The notes under the pieces are model-generated. The model ran no database searches and had not been told where the DNA came from. It worked only from the letters and a program-made list of their open reading frames with translations. The position numbers and the translations under genes are program-made. Of a DNA stretch of 14,510 bases, positions 1-6,258 are shown piece by piece; within the stretch, counting starts at the first letter, position 1, and each line of letters opens with the position of its first letter. The stretch is taken from the NCBI GenBank assembly GCA_023271485.1, contig JALPXT010000026.1, positions 1-14,510 of the forward strand. Direction: 5' to 3'. Origin of the DNA: Dehalococcoidia bacterium (GTDB lineage Bacteria; Chloroflexota; Dehalococcoidia; SZUA-161; SpSt-899).

Positions 1-436
1 CGCCGTTAAGAATCCGAAAAATCTCTTAGTAAGGTTGGGCACACCGTTAAGGAATCTGATAGACTATTGCGGTGGAATAGACGGGAAAGCCGGTGAGGTC
101 ATCCTTGGTGGACCTATGATGGGCATCTCCCAGCCCGACCTTGATTTTCCGGTGACTAAGGGAACCGGTTGTGTGTTGGTGAAGGAAAGCAGCCCAATAA
201 GAGAGCGGGATTGCATCAGTTGCGGGAGGTGCCTTAAGGCTTGTCCCATGCATCTTATGCCCACCATGCTGACCAAATATGCCAAGGCCGGCCGATACGA
301 CGACTGCAAAAAGTTTTACATTGATAATTGTTTTGAGTGCGGGACCTGCGCCTATGTCTGCCCGGCAAATATACCGATAGTGCAGTACACAAAGGTAGCC
401 AAAAGTGAACTCATCAAGAGGGCGGCAACCAGGTGA
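1..436 (+). CDS. rnfC: Electron transport complex subunit RnfC, C-terminal part (5' end outside window)
   Basis: RnfC is the peripheral NADH- and FMN-binding subunit of Rnf that also carries two [4Fe-4S] clusters passing electrons towards the other subunits. The frame is open from base 2 and ends with TGA at 434-436, so only the last ~144 residues are seen; the N-terminal part lies upstream. Visible hallmarks are the NPKNLLVRLGTP stretch, the LGGPMMG motif, and two ferredoxin-type clusters: C-x2-C-x2-C-x3-CP coded at about 212-244 (CISCGRCLKACP) and again at about 329-361 (CFECGTCAYVCP). It is followed directly by rnfD, whose start codon overlaps the rnfC stop. In-frame Met/Leu start codons near base 35 are internal to the protein and are not its start. 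The identification is secure from the motifs and the neighbours. Confidence 0.95.
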   Translation, partial: AVKNPKNLLVRLGTPLRNLIDYCGGIDGKAGEVILGGPMMGISQPDLDFPVTKGTGCVLVKESSPIRERDCISCGRCLKACPMHLMPTMLTKYAKAGRYDDCKKFYIDNCFECGTCAYVCPANIPIVQYTKVAKSELIKRAATR

Positions 437-1368
437 TGAGGGAGTTTTTGGTCTCACCCGGCCCGCATCTTTGGAGAGGGCAATCCACGAGCAGGATAAT
501 GTATATCGTGGTGCTTGCCCTCATGTTTCCCACGATAGCCGGCATCTATTTCTTTGGTTACCGCGCCCTGTTGGTTATGGCAGTGAGCATTGCAGTAGCA
601 GTGCTGACGGAGTATGGGGTCAAGAAATTGAGGAAAAGGCCGTTCGTTATGGACGGGAGCGCGATCCTTACCGGGCTTCTCCTGGCATTGACACTTCCTC
701 CAACGGTACCTCTGTGGATGGTGGCGATTGGTTCGGTGTTTTCTATCGCCATTGTCAAGGAGGCTTTTGGCGGTCTGGGGCATAACATATTTAATCCGGC
801 ACTGGGGGGCAGGGCTTTTATGGCGGTCAGCTTCCCAGTGGAGATGACCTCATGGGTGTTGCCGATGGATTTCGTTACCGATGCGGTAACCACAGCCACT
901 CCGCTGGCTGAGGGGTTTGTGTGGCAACTTGATAGGCTCGAATTGTATAAGGCGATGTTATTAGGTAACATTGGTGGTTCCATAGGAGAGACATCAGCCC
1001 TGCTTATACTGGTTGGCGGACTTTTGCTAATAGCACTCCGTATCATAGATTGGAGGATCCCTCTAGCCTACATAGCAACTGTGGCTCTCTTTACTTTCGC
1101 CCTTGGGCAAGATGCCATATTTCATGTCCTCGCCGGGGGCCTCATGCTGGGGGCCTTCTTTATGGCCACGGACTACGTAACCTCCCCTATCACTCACAAG
1201 GGAAGGATAATATTTGGCATTGGTGTGGGCCTATTAACGGTAGTTATTAGGCTTTTCGGAGGCCTGCCGGAGGGGGTTGCTTTCTCGATTCTCATGATGA
1301 ACGCCGTCACCCCGCTTATTGACCGGCATATCAAGGTGAAGCCATACGGATTGAAGAAGGAGGGTTAA
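436..1368 (+). CDS. rnfD: Electron transport complex subunit RnfD
   Basis: RnfD is the multi-spanning membrane subunit of Rnf (homologous to NqrB) that carries a covalently bound FMN and is thought to take part in ion translocation. The protein has about 310 residues, normal for the family. The flavinylation motif is seen as TTATP, with the acceptor Thr at about residue 155. Further family signatures are GHNIFNPALGGRAF, GSIGETSALLIL and ATDYVTSP. About nine to ten hydrophobic segments are apparent. ATG 436 overlaps the rnfC stop (TGATG), which suggests translational coupling; a GTG at 433 would add one residue. The C-terminal pattern MNAVTPLIDRHIKVKPYG is typical of RnfD. Confidence 0.96.
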   Translation: MREFLVSPGPHLWRGQSTSRIMYIVVLALMFPTIAGIYFFGYRALLVMAVSIAVAVLTEYGVKKLRKRPFVMDGSAILTGLLLALTLPPTVPLWMVAIGSVFSIAIVKEAFGGLGHNIFNPALGGRAFMAVSFPVEMTSWVLPMDFVTDAVTTATPLAEGFVWQLDRLELYKAMLLGNIGGSIGETSALLILVGGLLLIALRIIDWRIPLAYIATVALFTFALGQDAIFHVLAGGLMLGAFFMATDYVTSPITHKGRIIFGIGVGLLTVVIRLFGGLPEGVAFSILMMNAVTPLIDRHIKVKPYGLKKEG

Positions 1369-1371
1369 GAA

Positions 1372-1899
1372 ATGAGGATCTTGAAGAAAGTTTATCCAAT
1401 AATCTCCATTACAATAGTCGTTTTCATAGCGGTCGCTCTGCTTAACTCAACATATATCGTTGCCGCTCCTGCGATTGAACGTCAGAGGGAACTGAGAATG
1501 GAGCGTATGCTCAAGGAAATATTCCCGGATATGACCGACCGCACCGACGTCAATGGTATATACCGGATATACGCTAATGGGGATGAGATCGGCACTGCTT
1601 TCTTTGCCGTAGGTACCGGGTGGGGAGGGGCTATCAATATCCTGGTCGGGATCGAGAATGAGACGATAAAGGGAATAGCCATACTCTCACACCTTGAGAC
1701 CCCGGGGTTGGGTGCCAGGATAACTGAGGATGAATTCAGGGATCAATTTGCCGGGTTACATATTGATGATGTTGCGCTCAGGCGGGATAACGGCAAGATA
1801 GATGCGATAACTGCGGCAACGATAAGCTCCAGGACGGTTGCCGATGCGGTTAGAGCTGCGGCGATGGACATCATTGAATCCCTGAGGGGGAGGGAATAG
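1372..1899 (+). CDS. rnfG: Electron transport complex subunit RnfG
   Basis: RnfG (NqrC-like) has one N-terminal membrane anchor (about residues 8-32) and a periplasmic or extracytoplasmic FMN-binding domain with covalently attached FMN. The anchor is followed by the family motif HLETPGLGARI (about 107-117) and the flavin attachment motif AITAATIS, in which Thr150 is the expected FMN acceptor. The usual motif is S-G-A-T; here it is T-A-A-T, but the acceptor Thr is kept. The length of 175 residues is usual. The start has a strong Shine-Dalgarno AGGAGG just upstream, and the gap to rnfD is only 3 nt. The next gene, rnfE, begins 2 nt after the stop. Confidence 0.95.
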   Translation: MRILKKVYPIISITIVVFIAVALLNSTYIVAAPAIERQRELRMERMLKEIFPDMTDRTDVNGIYRIYANGDEIGTAFFAVGTGWGGAINILVGIENETIKGIAILSHLETPGLGARITEDEFRDQFAGLHIDDVALRRDNGKIDAITAATISSRTVADAVRAAAMDIIESLRGRE

Positions 1900-1901
1900 G
1901 T

Positions 1902-2516
1902 ATGGGTAAATTCCGGAAACAGTTTGTATCGGGAATAATTGCCGCCAATCCGGTATTTATGCTCGGCCTGGGGTTATGCCCGGTGCTTGCGGTGAGCGTC
2001 GCCATTGACTACGGGATAGGTATGAGCGGAGCGGTTATGTTTGTTCTTATGGCGTCGAACATGGTAATATCCTTTATCAGGAAGTTTGTCCCGAGCATAT
2101 CCAGGATTCCCATATTTATCGTTATAATCGCCACTTTTGTCACCATTACGACGCTGGTATTTGAGGCATGGATGCCGGCCCTTCACGAAGCATTGGGGCT
2201 ATTCCTCCCACTAATTGTGGTGAACTGTATAATACTCGGAAGGGCGGAGGCCTTTGCTTCCAAGAACCCGGTGGCCAGCACTATTGCCGATACACTGGGT
2301 GCTACTGTGGGATTTGCCCTGGCGCTCGTCACCATCTGCTTTTTCAGGGAGCTGTTTGGAACAGGTAGCCTGTCACTGTTTGGTGTGCACCTGTTCACAC
2401 TGCCCGTCCTGGGGGAAGATCCGATACTCCTATTCATACTTCCACCCGGCGCATTCCTGGTTATAGGGCTCTTGCTTGCACTACTCAGATGGAGGGGGGT
2501 GGCACAAAGTGAATGA
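1902..2516 (+). CDS. rnfE: Electron transport complex subunit RnfE
   Basis: RnfE is a six-helix integral membrane subunit homologous to NqrD. RnfA and RnfE form an inverted-topology pair which, from structures of Rnf and NQR, holds a [2Fe-2S] cluster between them. The protein has 204 residues. The opening KQFVSGIIAANPVFMLGLG is diagnostic. Cys26 in LGLCPVLAVS and Cys109 in VVNCIILGRAEAFA are the expected cluster ligands. ATG 1902 is preceded by a GGGAGGG Shine-Dalgarno in the end of rnfG. The 3' end overlaps the start of rnfA by 8 nt. Its C-terminus is slightly longer than RnfA's, as usual for RnfE. Confidence 0.95.
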   Translation: MGKFRKQFVSGIIAANPVFMLGLGLCPVLAVSVAIDYGIGMSGAVMFVLMASNMVISFIRKFVPSISRIPIFIVIIATFVTITTLVFEAWMPALHEALGLFLPLIVVNCIILGRAEAFASKNPVASTIADTLGATVGFALALVTICFFRELFGTGSLSLFGVHLFTLPVLGEDPILLFILPPGAFLVIGLLLALLRWRGVAQSE

Positions 2517-3084
2517 ACTCATTGTGATATTCGTCAGCATGGCTTTCGTCAACAACGTTGTTTTCGCTAGATACCTGGGGCTTTGTCCTTACTTCGGTGT
2601 TTCCAAGAAAACGGGCCCTGCCTTAGGTATGGGGATGGCAGTCATATTTGTAATGCTCATTGCCGCGGCTGCAACCTGGCTAATTAACCACTATATCCTT
2701 ATTCCGTTTAATGTTCAATTTATGCAAATCGTCATTTTTATACTGGTGATCTCGTCGCTGGTCCAGATAACAGAGCTGTTCATAAAGAGGACGAGTGCTA
2801 CGCTTTATAATGCCTTAGGAATATTTCTTGCGCTTATTACCACAAACTGCGCGGTGCTGTTTGTTACCTTGTGGAACGCTCTACACGACTATACCTTCAT
2901 CGAGAGCATAGTGTCTGCATTAGGCAGCGGCATTGGTTTTGCCTTTGCTTTAATACTCATGTCCGGCATACGAGAAAGGCTGGAGATAGCTGATTGCCCC
3001 AGATCAATGCGGGGATTGCCGATAGCCTTCATAGCGGCGATGATGCTGAGCCTTGCGCTGATTGGGTTGGGAGGGATGATATAA
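2509..3084 (+). CDS. rnfA: Electron transport complex subunit RnfA
   Basis: RnfA (NqrE-like) is the six-helix partner of RnfE. From GTG 2509 it has 191 residues and begins MNELIVIFVSMAFVNNVVF, the standard RnfA N-terminus. This start also has GGAGGGG about 11 nt upstream. An upstream in-frame ATG at 2476 would add 11 residues unlike the family, so it is rejected. The conserved cysteines are Cys26 (RYLGLCPYFGVSKK) and Cys114 (TTNCAVLF), which match those of RnfE and support a shared [2Fe-2S] cluster. It overlaps rnfE by 8 nt and lies 1 nt before rnfB. Confidence 0.95.
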   Translation: MNELIVIFVSMAFVNNVVFARYLGLCPYFGVSKKTGPALGMGMAVIFVMLIAAAATWLINHYILIPFNVQFMQIVIFILVISSLVQITELFIKRTSATLYNALGIFLALITTNCAVLFVTLWNALHDYTFIESIVSALGSGIGFAFALILMSGIRERLEIADCPRSMRGLPIAFIAAMMLSLALIGLGGMI

Positions 3085-3085
3085 T

Positions 3086-3913
3086 ATGGATATTACAATT
3101 ATGCTCACCGGAATAGGGCTTATCTGCGGGGTAATGATATACGTTGTATACGTTGCAGTGCCCCATAAGGTGCAAGGGCTTGAGAAAACAGAGGAGATTG
3201 CCGGCATCCTGCCGGGGATAAATTGCGGTGCCTGTGGTCTACCGGGGTGCTTTGGTTATGCCCAGGCGCTGACAAAGGATGCAGATGTAATATTTAAGAC
3301 CCCGTGCGGCGCTGTGTTGCAGGACGCTGAGGCGCTGGAGCGCCTGGAGAAGGCCCTTGGGATTACCCTGGATGCATCAGCGATGAGCAAAAAGGCTCTC
3401 GTCCATTGTAAGGGAAACTCGGAGACGATATACAATTACTCTGGGGTGGAGACGTGTAAGGCAGCAGCCCTGCTTCTCAGGGGGTATAGGAAGTGCCCAT
3501 ACGCCTGTCTGGGCATTGGAGATTGTGTGAGGGCCTGCCCCCAAGATGCAATATCAAAACAAGACGGAGCAATCGTTGTAGATCTGGAGAAGTGTACCGG
3601 ATGCGGCCTTTGTCAAGCCGAGTGCCCCCAGAGCCTCATCGAGCTGGTCCCAGCGAGGACAAAGATTGCCTTTCTCTGTAATTACGCACTATTGCGGGAT
3701 ATTCCAGGTAGGGAGAAATGCGATGCCGGTTGCATACACTGCCGGAAGTGCTTTAAGAGCTGTGAAGACGAAGCGATAGTGTGGAACAAGGAGAGGGCCA
3801 TACCTGAATTCGATATTGAGAAATGTACCCTCTGCGGAAAATGTATAGAGGCCTGTGAGCAGAATACACTAGCCGGCTTTCGCCCCCGTTCTCTTGTAAG
3901 CCCCGCCATATAG
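3086..3913 (+). CDS. rnfB: Electron transport complex subunit RnfB (polyferredoxin)
   Basis: RnfB is the ferredoxin-docking, multi-cluster subunit that feeds electrons into Rnf. After an N-terminal membrane helix (about residues 5-25) there is a Fes/Ga-type four-Cys domain (Cys47, Cys50, Cys55 and Cys74 in PGINCGACGLPGC and TPCGAV). Many ferredoxin-like Cys motifs follow: Cys137/141/147/151, Cys170/173/176/180, Cys212/216/219/222/226 and Cys247/250/253/257, plus Cys108 and Cys124. This Cys-rich 275-residue layout resembles the longer RnfB proteins of clostridia and other anaerobes rather than the shorter gammaproteobacterial form. GGAGGG lies about 12 nt before ATG 3086. rnfB ends the Rnf block, and no terminator is visible between it and mrpE. 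Confidence 0.95.
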   Translation: MDITIMLTGIGLICGVMIYVVYVAVPHKVQGLEKTEEIAGILPGINCGACGLPGCFGYAQALTKDADVIFKTPCGAVLQDAEALERLEKALGITLDASAMSKKALVHCKGNSETIYNYSGVETCKAAALLLRGYRKCPYACLGIGDCVRACPQDAISKQDGAIVVDLEKCTGCGLCQAECPQSLIELVPARTKIAFLCNYALLRDIPGREKCDAGCIHCRKCFKSCEDEAIVWNKERAIPEFDIEKCTLCGKCIEACEQNTLAGFRPRSLVSPAI

Positions 3914-3949
3914 CGCTGTAATTATTAAGTGTGGTTTCGCTTGTCTGCA

Positions 3950-4474
3950 ATGACCAAACTGAAAAATGCGTCCGGATTTTGGCTGACCTTCATCCTCTTA
4001 TTTGGTTTCTGGATACTGCTATCCGGCCGGATGGACATGATGCACCTTGGTCTCGGACTTGTTTGCTCCCTCCTGGTCGCTCTTTTTTCTCACAATTTGC
4101 TTGTAAAGGAGCCTGAAGGCATCCTTCGTCCTCTGGTTATCTTCAGCAAGTTTATACCATTCCTTGGGTGGTTAGTTTTGCAGATCATTATCGCTAACAT
4201 CGATGTTGCGCGCCGGGTGATCGATCCCAAAATGCCAATATTACCAGGAATCATAAAATTCAAGTCCAATTTGAAAAGCGATGTGGCTCAAACCACGCTG
4301 GCAACCTCGATTACCCTGACCCCCGGCACCATGACCGTGGATGTAGTGGGAAGCGACTTCTACATTCATTGCCTGGCAATCGAGGATGAAGAAAAGGTTG
4401 TGGATAACGAAAGAGAGTTTGAGAGACAGGTCGAACGCCTGTTTGGAGACCGTGATGCAGACCATAGACGATAG
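3950..4474 (+). CDS. mrpE: Na+/H+ antiporter subunit MrpE/MnhE (MbhA-like)
   Basis: MrpE is a small membrane subunit of the multisubunit Mrp cation/proton antiporter, equivalent to MbhA in membrane-bound hydrogenases. Two or three N-terminal helices (about residues 10-27, 32-47 and 66-84) precede a soluble domain with the family signature TTLATSITLTPGTMTVDV (about 115-132). The motif FWILLSGRMD is also typical. The start is uncertain because no Shine-Dalgarno is visible; ATG 3950 is preferred, and GTG 3929 would add seven residues. The stop TAG at 4472-4474 and the last residues (HRR) are coded by the first heptamer repeats of the array that follows, so the native C-terminus may have been altered by insertion of that element. 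Confidence 0.9.
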   Translation: MTKLKNASGFWLTFILLFGFWILLSGRMDMMHLGLGLVCSLLVALFSHNLLVKEPEGILRPLVIFSKFIPFLGWLVLQIIIANIDVARRVIDPKMPILPGIIKFKSNLKSDVAQTTLATSITLTPGTMTVDVVGSDFYIHCLAIEDEEKVVDNEREFERQVERLFGDRDADHRR

Positions 4475-4547
4475 ACCATAGACGATAGACGATAGACGAT
4501 AGACCATAGACGATAGACCATAGACCATAGACATCAGACATTAGACT
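4464..4547 (+). repeat. Heptamer tandem array, left arm (ATAGACS units)
   Basis: Twelve head-to-tail 7-nt units run without a phase break. Ten are ATAGAC followed by C, G or A, from 4464 to 4533. They are followed by TCAGACA (4534-4540) and TTAGACT (4541-4547). The array begins inside the end of mrpE, supplies its stop codon, and ends just before the Shine-Dalgarno (AGGAAG) of the four-helix-bundle gene. Its last units are the reverse complement of units in the array on the other side of that gene: TAGACATCAGACA at 4528-4540 pairs perfectly with 4940-4952. Confidence 0.93.
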
Positions 4548-4559
4548 CAGGAAGAAAAA

Positions 4560-4925
4560 ATGGGCAGAGACTATACAAAAATAAAGGCATGGCAGTTAGC
4601 AGATGAATTAGCACTCTTGGTATATAAGGCTACGAAAAAATTCCCAAAGAGTGAAGTTTGGGGATTAACATCTCAGATGAGGAAAGCATCTGTATCAGTA
4701 CCAGCAAATATAGTAGAAGGTTCAGCCAGGAAAAACAGGAAAGAATATTTGCAGTTCTTATACATAGCTATATCATCATTGGTAGAATTGAGTTACTATA
4801 TCAGGTTTACAAAGAAATTGGGATATTTAGACACCAATGGATATGAAGAATTATGGGTAAAGAGCGAGAAAAGTTTGAGGACACTCCAAGGACTAATTAC
4901 CTACATAGAAAAGTCTGAAGTCTAG
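4560..4925 (+). CDS. Four-helix-bundle protein, S23/23S rRNA intervening-sequence family
   Basis: The 121-residue soluble protein belongs to the four-helix-bundle family (TIGR02436, ribosomal protein S23-like/IVP), first known from ORFs in intervening sequences of 23S rRNA genes and distantly related to the Avd accessory protein of diversity-generating retroelements. Family hallmarks are KAWQLADELALLVYKAT (about 9-25), FPKSEVWGLTSQMRKASVSV (28-47), PANIVEGSARKNRKEYLQFL (48-67) and a helix around SSLVELSYYIRF. The biochemical function of free-standing members is not established. ATG 4560 has AGGAAG about 6 nt upstream. The last codons and the stop (TAG 4923-4925) lie inside the right-hand repeat array. 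AT-rich, lysine-rich codon use differs from the surrounding operon and suggests acquisition. Confidence 0.9.
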   Translation: MGRDYTKIKAWQLADELALLVYKATKKFPKSEVWGLTSQMRKASVSVPANIVEGSARKNRKEYLQFLYIAISSLVELSYYIRFTKKLGYLDTNGYEELWVKSEKSLRTLQGLITYIEKSEV

Positions 4926-4988
4926 TGGCTGAAGTCTAGTGTCTGATGTCTAAAGTCTGAAGTCCAGTGTCTGAATCTCAGTGTTTGG
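4912..4988 (+). repeat. Heptamer tandem array, right arm (AGTCTGA/TGTCTGA units)
   Basis: Eleven contiguous 7-nt units of the form WGTCTRR, for example AGTCTGA at 4912, AGTCTAG at 4919, TGTCTGA at 4940, TGTCTAA at 4947 and AGTCTGA at 4954. They become degenerate at the end (4975-4988). The core GTCT is the reverse complement of AGAC in the left arm, so the two arrays are inverted relative to each other. The array contains the stop codon of the four-helix-bundle gene and ends about 9 nt before mrpF. Confidence 0.9.
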
Positions 4989-4997
4989 AGATAAGGA

Positions 4998-5258
4998 ATG
5001 AGCGTTTTCCTGCTGATCGTGCTGGCGTTGTGTTTTACCGCTCTGCTGTGTACTTATAGACTGATATCCGGGCCTACTCTGCCTGACCGGATAGTAGCGG
5101 CACAGGCAATCACCACCAAGACCCTGGCGATCCTGACGCTGCTTGCCTTTATGTATGAGCAGATGATATTCCTTGATATCTCCCTAACCTATGCTGCGCT
5201 GGCATTCCTGTCGGTGCTCGCTGTGGCAAGATACTTAGGGCGAGGGAAGGTTGGATGA
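4998..5258 (+). CDS. mrpF: Na+/H+ antiporter subunit MrpF/MnhF (MbhB-like)
   Basis: MrpF is a three-helix membrane subunit of the Mrp antiporter. The 86-residue protein has the signature YRLISGPTLPDRIVAAQA at about residues 20-37 and ends ALAFLSVLAVARYLGRG, both typical. The family usually has Asp in the second half of the motif (DRVVALDAI); this protein has Gln36 there, while Asp30 is kept. ATG 4998 has a GGAG/AAGG purine-rich Shine-Dalgarno upstream, close to the end of the right repeat array. The stop overlaps the start of mrpG (ATGA), indicating coupling. Confidence 0.93.
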   Translation: MSVFLLIVLALCFTALLCTYRLISGPTLPDRIVAAQAITTKTLAILTLLAFMYEQMIFLDISLTYAALAFLSVLAVARYLGRGKVG

Positions 5259-5593
5259 TAGTCGAGATATTGATGGCTCTCTTTCTCTCTGTGGGGGCAT
5301 TGTTCTTTCTCATAGGAACTATCGCTCTCCTTAGATTTCCTGATGTCTATACCAGGCTTCACGCTGCAACCAAATGCGATACCTTGGGGCTGGGTCTGAT
5401 ACTGGCGGGGCTAATGCTGCATGAGGGGGCAACTCTTTCCACTGCCAAAATGGCTTTCATTATAATCTTTGTCTTTCTAACCGGTCCCACTGCCGCCCAT
5501 GCCCTGGCCCGGGCAAGCTATAAACACGGTGTGAAACTATGGGGCAAAAGCGTGGTGGACAGGTATAAGGACCTGAGCGATGGGGATATTTGA
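5255..5593 (+). CDS. mrpG: Na+/H+ antiporter subunit MrpG/MnhG (MbhC-like)
   Basis: MrpG is a three-helix subunit of the Mrp antiporter. In the 112-residue protein the family motif GTIALLRFPDVYTRLHAATKCDTLG covers residues 21-45, followed by LGLILAGLML and the C-terminal TGPTAAHALARAS (76-88). These are standard MrpG features. ATG 5255 overlaps the mrpF stop by 4 nt. The 3' end overlaps the next gene by 14 nt. Nothing unusual is seen. Confidence 0.95.
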   Translation: MIVEILMALFLSVGALFFLIGTIALLRFPDVYTRLHAATKCDTLGLGLILAGLMLHEGATLSTAKMAFIIIFVFLTGPTAAHALARASYKHGVKLWGKSVVDRYKDLSDGDI

Positions 5594-5825
5594 GTTCATA
5601 CTGATGTCTTTTCTGATATTGCTGGCCATCGCAGTGGTCTTTGTGCGGGATTTGCTGGCCGCAACCGTTGTTTTCCTGGTCTACAGTCTCATCATGGCCA
5701 TAGTGTTCACTCAGTTAAAAGCCCCCGATGTGGCCCTAACCGAGGCAGCAGTGGGTGCAGGAATTACCACCCTGCTCTTCATTGTCACCATAGCCAAGAC
5801 AACCCGGAGGGAAGAAGATGATTAG
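5580..5825 (+). CDS. MbhD-like subunit (DUF4040; equivalent to part of the MrpA C-terminus)
   Basis: This 81-residue, three-helix protein corresponds to MbhD and to the DUF4040 segment near the C-terminus of the large MrpA protein, which in this cluster is split into separate genes. The diagnostic stretch is QLKAPDVALTEAAVGAGITT (residues 45-64), with Lys47, Asp50 and Glu55 as charged residues within a membrane helix; equivalents in Mrp/Mbh complexes are considered part of the ion path. The chosen ATG 5580 has AAGGA 8 nt upstream and lies within the end of mrpG; ATG 5604 is a weaker alternative. It overlaps the following gene by 8 nt. Confidence 0.88.
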   Translation: MGIFEFILMSFLILLAIAVVFVRDLLAATVVFLVYSLIMAIVFTQLKAPDVALTEAAVGAGITTLLFIVTIAKTTRREEDD

Positions 5826-6114
5826 AGCAAAGCATGTGGTGCCAGTTCTTGTGCTTTTAGGGATCGGGATAATACTCACCATGGCGGTGATTGATATGCC
5901 GGCATTTGGCGATCCTGAGGCACCCGCTCATCGCCATGTCGCCCCCCGGTATATCGCCAGGGCCTATGAGGAAACCGGGGTGCCCAATATGGTTACCGCA
6001 GTTCTCGCCGACTATCGCGGATATGACACCCTGGGAGAACTCACCGTGATATTTGCCGCCGGGGCAGCGGTGTTATCGCTTCTGGTGGGGAGAAAGCTAA
6101 AAGAGGAGAGCTAA
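5818..6114 (+). CDS. MbhE-like subunit (equivalent to the last part of MrpA)
   Basis: The 98-residue protein has an N-terminal helix (about residues 8-25), an extracytoplasmic loop and a C-terminal helix (about 75-91). The stretch VPNMVTAVLADYRGYDTLGE (about 55-74) is the conserved motif of MbhE and of the C-terminal end of MrpA. Together with the preceding MbhD-like gene it supplies what MrpA carries as a C-terminal extension. ATG 5818 overlaps the upstream stop. Its TAA stop (6112-6114) falls in the first copy of a CTAATCG heptamer that opens the next repeat region, similar to the situation at the end of mrpE. Confidence 0.87.
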   Translation: MIRAKHVVPVLVLLGIGIILTMAVIDMPAFGDPEAPAHRHVAPRYIARAYEETGVPNMVTAVLADYRGYDTLGELTVIFAAGAAVLSLLVGRKLKEES

Positions 6115-6224
6115 TCGCTAATCGCTTCAGAGGTTCACGGTTCAAGGTTAAAAAACGGTTTACAGTTCACGGTTTACAGTTAACGGTTAGAAACAGTAAA
6201 CTGGGTAACCGTAAACTGGTGACT
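6111..6224 (+). repeat. Second heptamer repeat region with inverted 3' arm, no gene inside
   Basis: This gap between the MbhE-like gene and mrpB holds degenerate 7-nt repeats. Two CTAATCG copies (6111-6124) and CTTCAGA lead into GGTTCAC, GGTTCAA and GGTTAAA (6132-6152). After a 4-nt phase slip come GGTTTAC, AGTTCAC, GGTTTAC, AGTTAAC and GGTTAGA (6157-6191). From about 6196 the units are in reverse orientation (GTAAACT at 6196 and 6211, GGTGACT at 6218). The segment 6177-6189 pairs with 6206-6218 with one mismatch. No reading frame of note lies inside; the array runs up to the mrpB start region. Confidence 0.88.
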
Positions 6225-6258
6225 GGTGTTCTGGTGCACTGAGAAGGCCAAAACGCTT

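Larger units (their letters stand above)
4464..4988 (+). mobile_element. Putative repeat-bounded element carrying a four-helix-bundle gene
   Basis: This span consists of a heptamer array, one gene for a four-helix-bundle (S23/IVP-like) protein, and a second heptamer array in the opposite orientation. It separates mrpE from mrpF, genes that are normally adjacent in Mrp operons. The enclosed gene is visibly more AT-rich than the flanking genes. The opposed arrays form imperfect terminal inverted repeats with one perfect 13-bp match. No transposase, target-site duplication or rRNA is seen, so mobility is inferred from structure and context only. Confidence 0.45.

Noticed and set aside
2476..2508. 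Upstream ATG start for rnfA
   Set aside because: It would add residues encoded inside rnfE and unlike RnfA; the GTG at 2509 gives the standard N-terminus and has a Shine-Dalgarno.
4241..4541. Minus-strand frames with repeated peptides (MVYGLSS, IVYRLSS type)
   Set aside because: They arise because three 7-nt repeats make 21 nt, seven codons, so any open frame gives a heptapeptide repeat. They overlap mrpE on the other strand and have no ribosome-binding site.
4560..4925. Avd protein of a diversity-generating retroelement, or an intervening sequence in 23S rRNA
   Set aside because: There is no reverse transcriptase, template repeat or variable repeat nearby, and no rRNA sequence flanks the gene; only the protein family is shared.
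4464..4988. CRISPR array
   Set aside because: The repeats are 7 nt long and directly adjacent with no spacers, and no cas genes are present.
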